In this document: positions 1-14,584 of the stretch, piece by piece | Layout: each line of letters begins with the position of its first letter | Position numbering within the stretch: position 1 is the stretch's first letter | From: Pagrus major | Lineage: Eukaryota > Chordata > Actinopteri > Spariformes > Sparidae | Length of the DNA: 64,000 bases | Direction of reading: 5' to 3' | Assembly: GCF_040436345.1 (NCBI RefSeq) | Contig: NC_133230.1 | Span: forward strand, 20,222,197-20,286,196 | Program-made: the position numbers and the translations under genes | Notes under the pieces: model-generated | Told to the model about the DNA's origin: nothing | The model's input: the letters and a program-made list of their open reading frames with translations, nothing else | The model's database searches: none

Positions 1-3000
1 TCGGCGGGCTGAGGACATGACATCAGCTTAGAGACGCGGCAACTCGCTCTGATACATGCCAGGAAACGGGCAGCTTTTCATTCATAAAGTACAGTGTGAC
101 AGCCATTGACAGATCACTTCTAACGCGCACTGATATTTGTATTTTCCTGAACAATAAAGGCAATACGGGAAACCAGCTCAGGTGCCACTTGTGATTAAAG
201 ACGTCAGCTTTTAAATCAACAATTGACCCTTTATATTATCACAGCTTATAAATGTACACTCATTAGCGTACAGTTTTAATGCTTTAGAAATCCTCAGTGT
301 CTCGATCACTAAGGGGGAATCCTGAGCCTGTTTTTGTGTACCGTCATATTGGCATATTGGCCGGGCTAATGGCCACTTGGCACATAGACAGCTATCCATC
401 CCAATCTCAGCTTTGCTAATCCAATTGAGGCAACCTGCTTGGCAAGAGAGAGACTCATCTGTCTTTACTGTTCATTAATAGGGCTCCTCCTCGAACTCGG
501 AGCCCATTCACATTCCTTTGGATCGGACCGAAAGCAAAGCCCATCACTGGATCTGTGCTGGAGGTTTAGCAGGGAGGGGGGATATATAATCACTTCTGAG
601 ATACATAATCACTGCGGTGTGGGGTAAAGTATCCGAAAATATGAAACCTCCCTAAGGGATGAGCCACATATTTTCAGACAGAATAAAAAAAACACAATGC
701 AGGTATGTGATTCAGCTCAATATCATGACGACCATGCTTTTTCAAGCCTGTCTGTCCTGAGTAAAGAGCCTTCTTGAGGGTTTTTTTTCCCCTCTCCATG
801 GCAGGGCTTTATGTCTAGCGGTGGAATGATAATAATGTTTCTAATCTTGTTACATTGCGCACAGAATTGTCTCCCGTGTTAATGATGGACCAGCCCCCTC
901 CCTGCTCCACTGAGATGCTTACTTTCAATTTGTGTACTGTCATCTCCCCGCCACGCGCTCAAAATTGATGCACCCTCTTCCTTTTAATTAAATCAAAAAA
1001 CAGTTGGGGGTCTTGGGCAGGTGGGGGACTTGCTCCCACGTACAGCCATCACAAAGACCTGGCTGACTCCAGGACGAATCAGGGTTGCTCCTGTTCTGTG
1101 TGTAGCTGTGTGTGGTCAAGTTATTGTATGCATGAAATTGACATCAGATTTAAATTACAAGCACACAAAAAAGATGTCATTAAGTTAAACAAACTGATTT
1201 TTCAACCAAAATCAAGTGGTTTTGTCAAGAAAAACTATTTTCTTTTCGACTCCACTACAAACTTTCTTATAACATTGATTTCTGTCAAAAAGCCAGTGGA
1301 CATTTTTCCTGGTAAATAAAGAAATAAATAACAATCCCAGGAATCTTCCTCAGGTAGGTTTGCCCTCGGGCAGAGCTGGAGCCAAAGTCTAAGAAATGAG
1401 AGCGTAAAATTCCCACACATTAGAAGGCGGATAATTGGATTTCCTGTGTCCTGTACGGTGGGCGGTGTGGTTCCTGCAGCTGTGACATTATCAAGGTAAC
1501 ATAACCTGAAGGCTGCGGTGTAGCAGCACAGGCCCCGCAAGGCCTGTCCTCCAGTTCCACATCACTGCCTGCTTGGCTATTCATCCTGTGGACCCTGCAA
1601 ATGAAATTATGGGAGGAAGAGCAAAGGACATTCTTTGGGAATTAATCCCATTTATGCCTAAACCCACTTCAGATTTTTATAGTGAGGCCCTCTTTAGATG
1701 TAAGACGCATTCACAATTAGACAAGGCCTTAGGAGGATTGAAAGAAATACTGTGTGTGTGTGTTGGTTTGTTTGGTGGTTAATTTGGAGACAGAGGCAGG
1801 AAATAGGAAAGCTCAGAGAAATAAAATGAAATACTGAAACTTCGATACTTTTCTCAAAAAAATGTCACTGAAACACATCTAGGGCCAGACATGTGTCATT
1901 TAAAGTGTCTTAAGGATTCCTTCATTTTAATATTGTAGCATGGACAACAGATGTAAAAATGTATTCATTACTGGATGAATATTTTCCACTGCGAATCTGA
2001 AATCAGGATTTGATATAAATACATAAATCTAAAGCAGCCAAAATTAACAAAGTATTTTTTTAATAATGAAAACATTATAAGTATTATTCAATATTCTCTG
2101 GCATCGTTACAATTATAATAGTGGACTAATTACAGACACTGTGGTCTAAATAACATGCAGCATGGACTCAAACAATCCTGCTCACATACAGTTCACCGGT
2201 TTGTTTTCTGTAATATTAAAAATTTTAATTCAAATCTCCTTTATCAATGAATACTTTATGTTTTTTGAATGTTATTGTACAGTTATCTCTATATTTTGCC
2301 CTCAAATATCTGGCTGAAAATCCTAAATCTAAAACCACAACACTGACCTACATCAACAACACTATATCTCACTATTGAGAAGGCTGTAACTGCTCACAGT
2401 AGTATTTTAAGACATTTGTAGAAATATTATGGTGAATTATTTTTAAAGCTATAGCAAACACATTTAAAACTTAAATGTTGAGAATGAATGAGAATGATGT
2501 TAAGGGCAGAAAACAAAAAAGGGGGGGAAATGTAGCATAAGTTGCCTTATTGGAGTTTTATGTGTACATTTGGCTTGTTTTGTTGTTTTGTTAAGTTCTA
2601 CATGACTGATATTTACCTCCTTTTTTGAACGTTTGGACTTCAGTCTCACAGGTCAGACCTATTTATTCTTTCCAAAAATGTATCTAAACTTTAAAAAATA
2701 AAAATAAACAAATCTTCCATGAATACCATATTGTGACGCAGTTTAGCCAAAAGCAAATGCAGCATTTACTGCATCAAAGTGGCCTCGAGATGTGTCCAGG
2801 AAGTCGGGTATGTTAAATACCCGCAAATAAAGTTGCAAAATAATGACTTACTGTCTTGTAAAAGTGATGTTTTCATCTTACCTCGAACACAGACGCCATA
2901 ATTGTGTTGTATTCTTGCTGTAATATCCTGCTTTTTTTTTTTTTTACCTGCAGCCTGCAGTTTTACCCACACAGCCACAGAAAGCACCTGACATCAATTA

Positions 3001-3509
3001 GCCCCGTCTGTTTACTCTCGCGATGCATTGCAGATAAACACTGCCCCCTAGTGACGACACAGGACTACAACTGTTCACACTGAAGGCAAAAAATGTTTGG
3101 AGATGCAAGTCTTTCCTTTTTAAAGATTTTTAAACCAAAATTTTATAGAGCTATGGGACTTTAATAACATATGTGTAAAATGAGGGGGAAAAAAACTTTT
3201 ATTTTTATTCTTTAAATAGGTGTTTTGTATTTTTGTTTTAGGTCTTTTTTAACTAAACTAAAAAGACCAATATACAGTTCAGTTTCAGCTACAAATAACA
3301 GTTTAAATTATTCCAACTCTTTGCACCTAACATTTGAGGACAAAAGCATATTATTGTTATACAAGCATAAGCATATTATATTATTTAACAAAACAAATGC
3401 AAAATATTATATAATATTGGATTACACTATCCAATTTCTCGTTTTTCTGTCTACATTTATGTAAAATAACACATATGGCTTCAACATTTACCTGGAGGCT
3501 TAAAGCTAG

Positions 3510-3646
3510 ACACACACACACACACACACACACACTACACTAAATGCTCCCTCCTTAGTAGAAGGGCTGGGCTGATTACAGCTCCTCCACTGTCCTCATC
3601 AAGACCAGCGCAGACCACAGTCAGAGATAAGAGGCCCCAAACACCC

Positions 3647-3686
<40 letters not shown>

Positions 3687-3760
3687 GAATACAGTAATCT
3701 CCTCTATCCACTGCACACACGCATACTGTACTTATAAACAAATACAAATAAACACAGACA

Positions 3761-3793
<33 letters not shown>
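3510..3793. repeat. Cluster of three (CA)n microsatellites
   Basis: Pure CA tracts lie at about 3510-3535, 3649-3684 and 3763-3793, separated by 80-115 bases of non-repetitive sequence. They create cysteine/valine-rich and threonine/histidine-rich artefact frames on the two strands that should not be read as genes. Confidence 0.95.
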
Positions 3794-3797
<4 letters not shown>

Positions 3798-5840
3798 ACC
3801 AGCCTCCTCCTCAGGCAGCCTCAGAGCTCAGGCAGGTCCCTGCCATTATCCCGTCCTCTACCCTAAACACGCAGTTTTAATTTCAAAGCTCTGATTAGCT
3901 GATGATTGCATGACAGCCGCCGACCAGGTTCCCTTTTCGCCCGGCTCCCAGACTGCAACTCAATCATGCCCAATTAGTGGGTCCCCAAACACTCTCTCTT
4001 ATTAGAGGACTCATAATCGACTCATTGTGTCCTGATTTGGCAAATAAATCACTCTGGAGGCTGCTGACTTCCCCCCATCCTCCCCTTCCCCCCTTTTTCT
4101 CTCTCCCTCACTTCTCTCACCCTGTCTTTCACTGCCCACTCCCCTTCTTTTCCATGTCCAGGGGTTCAGTGACAACGTTTTCAGGCGTGCTTTTCATTGG
4201 AGCTGACAGTTTGAGCAACGCCGGACTCCCTCTTTTTTTTTTTTATTCCCCCTGAAGAATGAAGAATAATTTAGCAGCTAAGGCAAGGCAGGCAGCATGC
4301 GGGTGTCCTTGTCCTACAAGGTTAAGAATCCATTCCATCTGAGCAAGAAAGGAGTGAATTAAAATAAATGATGGCCAGATATTTATTGCGAGTTTGTAGA
4401 TGAAGCCAAGTCAGTCCAGTGGACCAGCGGGGCCCATGCTGCCAGTGGCTCAGTGTAGCCGAGTGACCTCCCTGCCTCTCCCTGCATAACTGGGGAATAA
4501 CACTCAATGTCACATTACTCCTATCCTGCATTTGGTATATTTATTTATATCCCTATATATATTTATATCGATGAATGCATGTGTTGGGGACATCAGGACG
4601 AAACGTCAAATGAGATAGCAGGACATAGCTATATGAAATTATCTGGTTGGGGGATGCTAAAAATAATTATAATTTGATTGAAGAAGGGGGATTCTTGAGA
4701 AAAGGGAGCTTTGGAGGCACCAGCAAGGAGATCCTGAATGAGACGGGACACGACACATGGAGACACAGATGTCCTTCAGTCTGGAGACAGAAAACTCAAG
4801 GCCGCTCTGCCAGATGCTAAATGTATTATATGGTAAAGGTACAGCATCACACCGCGTTTTTAATTCTTTGGGGAATAATCTTCCAAAATTCTTGTAAGAC
4901 TATCTTTCGTGCCTACAACACGTTTCTTCATCTGAATGAAACACCACCTTTACTTACTGTGCTGGTGTCACAAGAAGATGGTCAGGATGGATGGCGGTCC
5001 AGTTTGTGGCTAGGTTTTGGCGACCTACTCACCTCCATGCCACTGGAAAGTCTGGTGAACTTTTCTTGTCCAATAGACATTTCTGACACTTCACAGTGAA
5101 ACAGAGTTGCAGCATTCTCCTAAACAACTGAAGTAGATAGAGACTTGTTTTAAAACATAACAAAACATAAAAATGGCTTCATACAGTGAGTTCCCAAACT
5201 GATTTGTAAAGAAGTTGTTGACACCCTTTTTAAAGCTGCTTAGCCAAAAGTGTCAGAGCACACCCTTTCAAATGGATGCACGAGCTTGACCATGCCTTGA
5301 GGATGTAAATATTGTCTTTTCAAATCAATTTGAGATCTCTGGGCTTCTGGAGATGAAATTGAATCTTAAGGATCCATGTACATGGACACACATTTTCCAT
5401 TTAGAACATTTTGTGTGCCTGTGTACAAGATCCTATTTCACAAACTGACGTGATACTGGGTTGAATTTTCACAGTATGCATTTACAGTTGCTTTATGTTC
5501 TAACAATTATACGTGCAAAGGGCCTTAAGAAATGTATTATACTTCAGAAGGACCCACTGCAATATTCCTTCCCAGAATTCAGGGCTACATAAGGCCAACA
5601 TGAGAGCTTTACGGACTCAGCAGGTGGACCGACTTGAGCCCAGGGGCTTGCAGAGCACTGGGAGGCCTGTGATGTTGCAAGCATGCTGGAGACCGGTGGA
5701 CTGTGATGTGGTGGACTCAGAGCCAAAGAGTAGCTTTAGCAATGTCCCACTGTGACTGTGAGCTCCCTGTCTGGGCTCAAACATCTTCTCCTACAGCAGC
5801 AGATCCTGTGAAGTCAACTCAGGATGCTGCTTGTCTTTGT

Positions 5841-5872
5841 CCAAACCAAACCAAACCAAACCAAACCAAACC
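5841..5872. repeat. (CCAAA)6 pentanucleotide tandem
   Basis: Six perfect CCAAA units followed by CC. It is a simple tandem repeat next to the GC-rich block; no spacer pattern is present, so it is not a CRISPR-like array. Confidence 0.95.
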
Positions 5873-5889
5873 TATTCACCGACATTACC

Positions 5890-6900
5890 CCCCTCCTCCA
5901 CTCTTCCAAGGTGGTGTTTGGTGTGTGGTCATTAGTCTCTGTTTACAGTGCAGAGAGCCTGGCCAGCTGGTGTGTGACGTGTGATGTGCTGCGCTGTGGT
6001 CTACCACTGTGAGACCCCCGTGGCAGAGTCGTAGAGGACCAGCAACCCCCTTCCCCAGGCGGGCCGCAGAGACCGCAGCGAGCCCATGGCAGATGGAGCC
6101 TCCAGCGTTCCCCCGTCTCTCTCCTACGAGCAAAGAAGAGGTGGAGCGAGCGCTGGAGGTGGGACTGGCCCCGGCCCCCATCACAGATGCCAGGAGAAAG
6201 GCTGAGACTCTGGCGAGGCCCTGCTGGGAGGGTGCTGGGCCGGAACAGGTGCAATCTCAGCCCCTCGATCCCCTCTGTCAGCACCTCAGTGGTGGAGCCC
6301 GCGCTCTCTTCCTGTCCTCGCTCCTTCTCATTCACACGCTCAAGAGGTGTTGTGGGGCTACATCCAGCCCCTCCCTCCACCCAGCAACAAATTCAGACAC
6401 CAAAAACCAGACACAGTTCCCTTACTGCCTTCCCCTCAAAAGGAACAAACATTAAAAGTTCAAAGAACAGTAGCAGAAGTGTGTGTTTGTGACCCTCAGA
6501 GGGCAAACAGTGGAGTTGTGTTGACTCAGGCGTTTTCCTCTGCTGGCCATGATAAGCTCCTCGGCTGACCCCGCCACTGCCGGGGGGCCAACACAACCAC
6601 TCTCCTCCCATCAGCCCTTGCTTTATCGCCAGCGGCTACAAGACAAAGAGGTTCTGCTGTATACCTGGCTGTGGACGGCATCCAGCATGATGGAAAGAGT
6701 TTATGACAGAGGGGGGTGGGTGGGTGGCGAGGGCCCAACAAGCCACCTTGACCCGTCCCTGCTCAAAGGACCTTGGTGAACCCCGTCCCATTGCCCCCAG
6801 CCCCACACAAGCGACCTGGCCACTCCAACTGCCACTGAGTTATTATCATAATTTCCCGGAGAGGCATTGCAGGGCCTCCACGAGCAGAGAGGCATCCGTG
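5890..6900. other. GC-rich block without a recognisable gene
   Basis: This kilobase is clearly richer in G and C than its flanks and therefore has several overlapping open frames of 70-148 codons on both strands. None shows a known domain, and I see no coherent set of splice sites. It might be a regulatory island, an unrecognised exon of a distant gene or just a compositional fluctuation. Confidence 0.35.
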
Positions 6901-9900
6901 TTTTACAGAATGTTTTGTGTTTTATTGCCTTTAAGTCACTCATAGGCCAGCAGAGAGGGCCCGCAATGATAAGAAAACCAGTCATGTGAAAAATGAAGGA
7001 CCACGCGCACAGGACTGAGAGGTGAAGAAGGGAAATAATAAAATACATGACAAATGTGGAGCTGGACTGTATTTCATGTTCGAACCCCCCGCGTCTCGCA
7101 GTCCAACACCTCGACTACACTAAAAACATATAAGGGGAGAGCAGGAAATAATAATAATGAATTCAGCCTATCTCACTGTTACAAAAAGAACAGAAGCTTT
7201 TTTTACCCATCTCATACTTGAAAAAAAAAAAAAACTCCCAGCCCTCTCACTCCCCCTCCTGGGTACTTTGACAACATGACGGCCGTAAGATGCCCAGGGG
7301 CATTCCAAGCTGCCACCATCCCGGCCATTTCATGTCCAAGCCCACCTGGGGTAAACAAAAAAGGACTTGGAGCGACAGAATATTAACTAAAGAAGAGAGG
7401 GGAAAAATAGCACTGACAAAACTGAAAATACTTTTCAACCCGTCAAACTTTCAGTCTTAAAAAATACCTCTTTCATTGCATCGCTTTTGTGGTGTAATTC
7501 CCCCTCCTCTCCCACAACCCCCTGCGGGCTTTTAAAGGTGCAGTGTGTCTAATGAAAAAATAAAACATCTGTTTAATCTAGCTATTTCAAAAGCAAATCC
7601 CCTTTTGATCAAAAAATGATATTGATCTGACTCCCTTAGTTGTGTGGCGAGGATCTCTCCTTTAAACTTGAAATATCATGGAGTCTTTGTGGCAAATCAA
7701 TACCGCCGCTGCCTTTTGAGGCTTGTTTCAAAGGGCACCAGATCCATTTGAATATAGTAGAAATAGTTATGTTATAAATTAATGTGTAAAACATGATCTC
7801 GGCCTGGCTTTAAAAGGGGGATGTCTTTATTTTCTTGCCTTTTAAAACTGCTAATAATCCCCTCATGGTCGGTTCTGACGCACGTGACGGCCGGGTCACA
7901 ACAGGGAACCTGTGACAGGCACGCGGCCCCTGGTGGAATGAACCGGTCCTAATATTCCTTGAGCTTTAGCGTGTCTGTCCTCACCCCTCACTCTCTGTCT
8001 GCGGGGCCCCGGCATCGGGCCTCAGCTATCTCCACATCTCCCCATTTTCTTTAATTACACCTCAGCATATTGCTTTTGGGCCATATGGAAGGCAGATATT
8101 GAGACCAGATAAGATGTATAAACTTCTGTCAACACCACAGTATATTAGCTAGAGCTGGAAGCATATTATCTCTATTCTATCCTTCCAATTAGCGCCCAAT
8201 ATCAAAATACATTAGGACAAGCCTGTCGACGAGCAGCAGGAAAAAACATGACATTAATGGGGCCTTCATCCGTTTTCTTCTTTTATTAAAATTGTATTAC
8301 TTCCTTGCGTTTGTTTTCTTTGCCACAAAAATGACAAGTCATTTCCACCAAGGGACCCAATAAAAACACAGATAAATTACCCATTTAAACTCAATGGCCT
8401 GAGAACTCCCAGTGTTCAGCTGGTCCATACTGGCCTCGAGGTTTTACAGTGGGGTCTTCAGTAACAAACTGCTGCTCTTAAAAAAACAAACAGCGTAGAT
8501 TCACACGAGAAAACTTATTTTCCTACATAAACTGAGATTGTGTTGCATGTGTCCCATTGAATCAAAGGATTTTAAACATTGTGTCATTACTGGAACATTT
8601 TGAGTGAAATATCGGATTACAGACGCATGCATTGGGGCAATGTGGATTCTTACAGCAGTAATGGCTCCATTATTTTAATAGAAAAATGTCAAGGGGGAAA
8701 CAAATCACACCCTAAACCCATGTGAGGCCTGTATCGCCTGATCTGAAATACACAGCATCAACGCGGCCTCACACTCAGCTCACCTCCCAGTGACACCATG
8801 TTCATGTGAAAGCTACCGCCATAACCAAAGAGCTCTCCAAGAACACAACTGTCTTCTTCACTATGTATATATTACAGCTGCATTGACGTGATTGAATTCA
8901 CTGCACCCAGACAGAGAGAGGTCACAGTGAGCCTCGCTGCAGCATCAGGATGTACTGTATACACTATGAGAGACATGGAGAGAATAAAGGAGGAGAGAGC
9001 GGCAGGATGAGGCAGTAGAGAGAGGTCACTTTGAGAAGCTGGATGCGAGCACATGCCAAACAGCGTCTCTGGATCTCTCTCTCTTCCTCTAATCCCCTCT
9101 CTGATCCACCGGCGCTCGGGCCAATCATTTGAGGCCGGCCACAACCCGTGATCGCTGGGCCCTAATCTGAGTCTTCGGCCCCGGCCGCAGTCCACCTCAG
9201 ACAGCACCGGCCGGCTGCCAGCAGAAGAGTGGCAGGCTTAGCCTTCTCCAGAGAGACAGCTAGAGGTTGTCTCTACATGGATGGGCACTTCGCAGCTCGG
9301 CGGGGGCGGGAGGAAGGGGCAACATAGCAGCTGCTCAGGGCATATGGGCAGAATTCATTAAGTCTGGCTAAATAAGCCAATTGTGGAGGCGGTAAAAAAA
9401 AGTGTGCGTTTGTATGTCTGATAGAGAAACAAACAGAGATCACTCACTGTGTTAGAGCTCAAATATTCTGAGACACACAATTATTCCAAGCACAAATATC
9501 CCGTGTGATAGCTTCGTCCGGAGGTATTAGACTTGATGAAGTTGATTCAAGGTCCCCTAAATGAAAAAAATCTGGATCTATTTGTGATGGCCAGTGATTG
9601 AGCTGTTAGATGCATAGATTATGTGTCCTTGAGGACTTTTGCTGTGCATCTCCAAATGTCATGAGACTGCTCTCTGCAGCAGAAATAAACCCAATCACAA
9701 TCTGTAAATGTTACAGCTGTTTCCCTAATAGACCTGGCCTGACTTCGGAGGCCTGCATTGATATTCGCACACATGAACCGAAGACAAAACTGAATGCTGA
9801 TACATGCGACCAGCGTGTGCTCAAGTCGCGGTATACAATGCATTTCATAAATGATATCGACTTCTGAGCAAAGGGGTCAGAGCCAGCGTCCTGAGGCCTG

Positions 9901-10434
9901 TTCTGTCAGCTCTATATTCAGTGTTATCACATTGTTTTCTTTCACACTAAAGAACACAAACCTAACACCAACTATTGTCTTGTTCCCCCGACTTACATCC
10001 ATTCCTCTTTATCCAGTAAAAGGTATAATGTATGCTAATCCCCCAGGTGTCAATAGGAACTCTGTTCAATGCATTTGAGATAATAGTGAAGAAGGGGTTG
10101 CTCCTATCGAGGACCTGGAAGATAAAGTCAATGGCACAGTCAATAACAATAAGGTTGTAGGCTTTAATGAGGAATGTTAATTTGAACACAATCAACTGGA
10201 TTTCAGCTTAGCTGATTATCAACCTTGGACTTGTATGAGGGTGTTGATAATGCTGGCAGTACAGGGAGGGCATTTTTATCTGTGACAGCTTTTTTTCAGG
10301 GGAGCTTTTCAAACAAAATCAGTTTGCCTTTTGGCTGTTTAAGTTAAAAACTAACAAACAAAAGAGGGTGGATTTAAAAAAACTGGAACAAAGACAGGTT
10401 GAGACAGCACAGCACTGTTCACTGCACACTGAAC

Positions 10435-10440
10435 TTTATT
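10435..10440 (-). terminator. ift43: Poly(A) signal of ift43
   Basis: TTTATT on the plus strand reads AATAAA on the coding strand, about 167 bases past the ift43 stop codon. A run of A on the plus strand follows at 10449. It gives a short 3' UTR of about 0.2 kb. Confidence 0.7.
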
Positions 10441-10606
10441 TAGAAAATACAAAAAAAACTGTATTTACACTTTACAAAATATAAATTCTGGATAACAACC
10501 ACTAATTAAAGTTTCTAAGACCAAAGTCACTGGCCCTTCTGTGTAATGGACATTCACATAGTTCCCACTGCAGCCATTTAAAGTCCCAGTCCAAACCTCC
10601 TCCTCC

Positions 10607-10717
10607 TCATGTTAGAGGCACCTCGGGTTGCTCCTCACTCTCTCCTTGATCCCATTCCATCAGCAGCTCTGAGGACACCTCTGTAAACAGATGATCCCAG
10701 TCCCAGCTCACATCATC
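10607..10717 (-). CDS. ift43: ift43 exon 9, C-terminus
   Basis: Residues 172-207, starting in phase 0 after a CTCTGCAG acceptor and ending in TGA. It carries the strongly conserved [14 protein letters not shown] motif; the acidic last dozen residues are less conserved. Confidence 0.95.
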   Translation of the reverse strand, partial: DDVSWDWDHLFTEVSSELLMEWDQGESEEQPEVPLT

Positions 10718-13700
10718 CTGCAGAGCAGAAGAGGGGGAGAAAAGAAGAATTAGAGAGGCAGAGGGAGACATACCAAGAAGGAGAGCATGGGGAACAGAGG
10801 GAGCAAAGAGAGGAGAATGGGGAAGGAGAACAGAGGGTGTTAATGTACACATCATAAATCTTGATTACCTGGGAGACAGAGTGGCAACCTCCCCTGGTGC
10901 TCTAGAAACAGCTGGACAGGCCTTCGCTTGGAGCTCACAAGCTATATTTACTAAAAATTCACTCACCTCTTTCACCTCCTGCTCCGGCGATAAAACCTTG
11001 GTGAGGAGCTTCAAGTCGATCTCTCCATCCTGAAGAAAGAGCGCAGTAAAATTCACTGAGCATGCACAAACAGAGGTGACGTTGGTTGCAAAATTAAATG
11101 GACCACCTTGATGAGCAGAGAGGTCGGAATATCACAGAGATATAAAAATAAATGGCTTTGACTTACTAATGTCTGGAACGCAGAGTTATACTTCAGATCA
11201 TTGTCCAGATCTCTGTAGGTCATTACCTGGTTCACCTGGATGCTAACAGGGTGATAGACAGTCAGAATAGGCATGTGACATACTAATAGACTTGTATTTC
11301 AATCAGAAAAACAGAGGCAAGCCTGACTGCAGTGCTTTCACATTACACGCAAACCCAGACTGAAAAGTGGCTTTGTAGAAGTTTGGAGTTTGTGCACAAT
11401 GAAGCTCCAAGACTTCGAGCAAAGACCACAGAGAGCAGGAGATGGTTGCCAAGTGGTAAACGCTTCAAATTGAAACCCAGCTGCTTATCTGTGGGTTGGA
11501 ATTAAGTGGGGGGGCTCTCAAAGTGGCCGGGGCCTAGCAGTGCATGCCAGTCCTACTTACTGCACATTACACGCTACATTGCCCCCGCAATGAGTTCAAT
11601 GTGGATATTATCTCGCACAGAGAGCAAGCCCCAGCCTAATAACCTCCACCGCTGTCATAGCCTTGCTACATATTCGACACATGTCGGCGTGTCTCTCACT
11701 GCCCTGTAAATCAAAGGGCCCGGTTAGTCGGGACCCTGGTAACAGAATTGTATAAATCACACCCAACTGTTATTTCTCCATTTCAGCCCGATAAAGCAAG
11801 ACACTCTGCAGCGGCACGAAAGAAGGACAGGTAACCATCAAAGTCACCAGAGCAGACTACTGATCTCGTGTCCTGTGCAGACAGAGGTTAACTGTCATAC
11901 ATGGGTCTGGGGACATGCTGCTGTGTGTGTGTGTATGTGTATGTATGTGTGTATGGATCCTGAGTGCATGAACTTCTACGAGTTAAAGGCGTTCACTATT
12001 GTACCTTGGTGGAGCTGCAACTTGCTTGGTAAGATCTTCTTCCTGGACTTCGTCAAGTTCTGGAATCACTGGAATATCTGTAACCAAAAGCCGAGAGCTC
12101 AGTATTTTACAGACAATCTAATTACGTTTTTTAAAAAGAGTCAGAATTTGAGAAAATATCATGGTAGCCAGATGACAGACTCATCTATGATAAATACAGT
12201 AAATCCCCTGTGTATGGATGCTAGAAGTGCATATTTTTGTGTGAGTATGTGTATGTGTGATGTCTGTGTGGCACCCCCTCCCCTCCCTCTCTCTCGCTAC
12301 ATCCTCATAAGAGCTGCCCTGTCACAATAGCCATGCGGCCATGAATATTCAGGAGGCGAGGCGGCAGCTCTTCCTGCTGTGAGAGGGGCGCTGGCCAGGG
12401 GCTCCCCAGAAAGCACCCCCTGCTACCTTAGCATTTGGGCCCTGTCAGCGCCGCCCACCCCCAGGACCCGCAGTGGCCGGCAGGCCGACCTCCATGTCCA
12501 CTCTGCCACTCCGACTGGGGCGGCATCCAGCCATGTGCAAGAGTATTTGCTTGCGGGCCCATCTGTGTGGGGTCGGAAGTCACAGTGCGGCCTGGCAGGG
12601 GCTGCAGTGCCAGGAGCCGCCAACCCGCTGCTCGAACAGTGGGAACCCACTTTAATTGGCAAAACGCAACAGGACAGAGGATGGCTCCACTCGCAAGAAG
12701 GACAGGGCAAACTTTCACAGCATTTTTCAGATGGACATTTGTAAGAGAGGCGTAATAACAGAAAAAAGACGGATTGGATGAAAATAAAATGAACGACTAA
12801 TAATTAAGAAAGAGACTGATTGATATGTGTTCAAAGACTTTCATTATAAGTGACACTAGAAGGTTATTGTATATTTAAAGAAGAATGTAAGGCACAACCA
12901 TCAATAAAGAAGAAACGTTTCACAAAAATTGTTTCATCATTGTCAACGGTACACATTTTTATGTAGTACAGACTTCACTGGCTTCCCTTCTGCCCTTATA
13001 TTTTATGTGTTAACTTTGGGTGTCATGTAGCTTTCCTGTACAATATTTTCTGGGGGAAGGCAGCAGACTGCACATCCTTATTAGCTCTACAGCTGAGTGT
13101 TGACAGTGTGAGAGACAGAGAGAGAGAGAGAGAGACAGATAGAGAGAGAGAGGGAGAGAGAGGAACAGACAGATAGTGAGAGAAAAAGAGAGCTGGACTG
13201 CATGAAGAGGGTTGTCAGTAATCTCTAACCACAGTACTGCACCCTGAGGGGAAAGTCAATAGAGGAGCTAAATAGAGGTGAAGAGATGGAAGTCTGCATC
13301 TGATGTGAGGAAATATCTTCGCATCGGTGTCACTGTTCCCTCAAAATAACTCTGAAAATAAACTGAAGTTGAAGAAATGTCAATCTGTGATGGAACTTTA
13401 AATTTTAGCTCTACATGAAAAGTGATGGACTGAGAAATTATTTTGATCAAAAATTCTGAAGGCAACTTGTTCAAATCCTAACCCATCAACTTTTGGTAGA
13501 TAACAAAAGCTCATCCCTCTGTTGATAACTTATTTCTTTCTCTTTTTTAATTAAACCAAATTAAAAATGCCACGCTCGTTTAGCCACTGACAAGATTCAT
13601 CTGTGTTTCTGATATCCAAATAAATGCAGGCGCGGGTATTTCATATTCATGAGGCCCCGGTGACACTTTGTCCTCTCATTTACAAAGCACAGCGTTCAGC

Positions 13701-14541
13701 AGAATCCGTCCCCCCTGGACCCCCAATCAAATTTAATGGTCTTAGTGCAATGACATCAAAAAGCCTTGCCGTCCGGCTCTTTGCAAACAGCTTCCTGGGT
13801 TGTCTATCTGTCCACAGAGACACACACACACACATACACACACCCTTTTTCATTTCAGCCAGTAATACACTATTAACACACTCCATGAGAGTTCAATGTG
13901 AAGCACAGAGGCGTATGTTGTCTATATGCAAAGTCTATTATTAAGAGAAAAAAGGGAACAACAATTTTAAATGAGCTTCAAATTCAACCCATTACTGGAG
14001 GTCAAGCAGGGCGTCAAAGCAGCTGCAAACAAGCACCAGTGTTTTCTTCTAACGCAAAGGGCAGCTCCATCAGAGGGAGTCGTCTCTCCTCAGAGCGGCA
14101 CGCATTACCTACGATGACTTCCTTCCCTCGGCCGGACATGTATCAAGGTGGCTTTTGTCTGGCAGCGAGCGAGGCCACGCGTATCCTTATTACACGGGCC
14201 CCGTCCGGCTTCCTCGCTGAAGCATGTAAATATCAAAAGGGGATAATTTGCTGTGAGTGTAGACATACTCCCGGCAGGCACACGCCAGTCAGCGACTTTG
14301 GAGAGCAGGACATCACTTGGGCTCCTATAATCTACACAGGGGTCCAGTCAAATGATTACCTTGGCCCAGAGTCCTTTTGAAAAGCTTACAGGACAATATT
14401 CAACACAACACGAGCTGAGAGTAAGACAGTGAGACATGAAACAAGATGAGTGTGTTTGTGATACTGGTGCTATTTTAAGTGACCAGCAGGAGGCTTTGGG
14501 GGGCAGCTGATGGGGAAGATGGGAGCAGGGGACTAGGTGAG

Positions 14542-14584
<43 letters not shown>

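Larger units (their letters stand above)
1..10430. other. Intergenic region left of ift43; no gene recognised
   Basis: I see no exon with a recognisable protein match and credible splice sites on either strand. Short open frames are scattered and overlap each other on opposite strands, as expected by chance. The stretch contains AT-rich sequence (about 1.8-3.5 kb), a (CA)n cluster, a CCAAA tandem, a GC-rich block near 6-6.9 kb and unique-looking AT/GC-balanced sequence at 7.5-8.4 kb. In human the next gene on this side of IFT43 is GPATCH2L; I found no part of it here, so it would lie further left if synteny holds. Confidence 0.6.

Noticed and set aside
3535..3894. Cysteine/valine-rich and threonine/histidine-rich frames
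   Set aside because: Direct translations of (CA)n/(TG)n microsatellites.
5841..5872. Tandem array considered as CRISPR-like
   Set aside because: Five-base units without spacers in a vertebrate genome; a plain microsatellite.
5943..6455. Overlapping open frames of 145 and 148 codons on opposite strands
   Set aside because: GC-rich sequence gives long frames on both strands; compositions are arginine/proline/serine-biased and match no family.
12379..12755. Five overlapping frames of 60-121 codons in ift43 intron 5
   Set aside because: They occupy both strands of one GC-rich patch, and the flanking ift43 exons join in phase without any of them.
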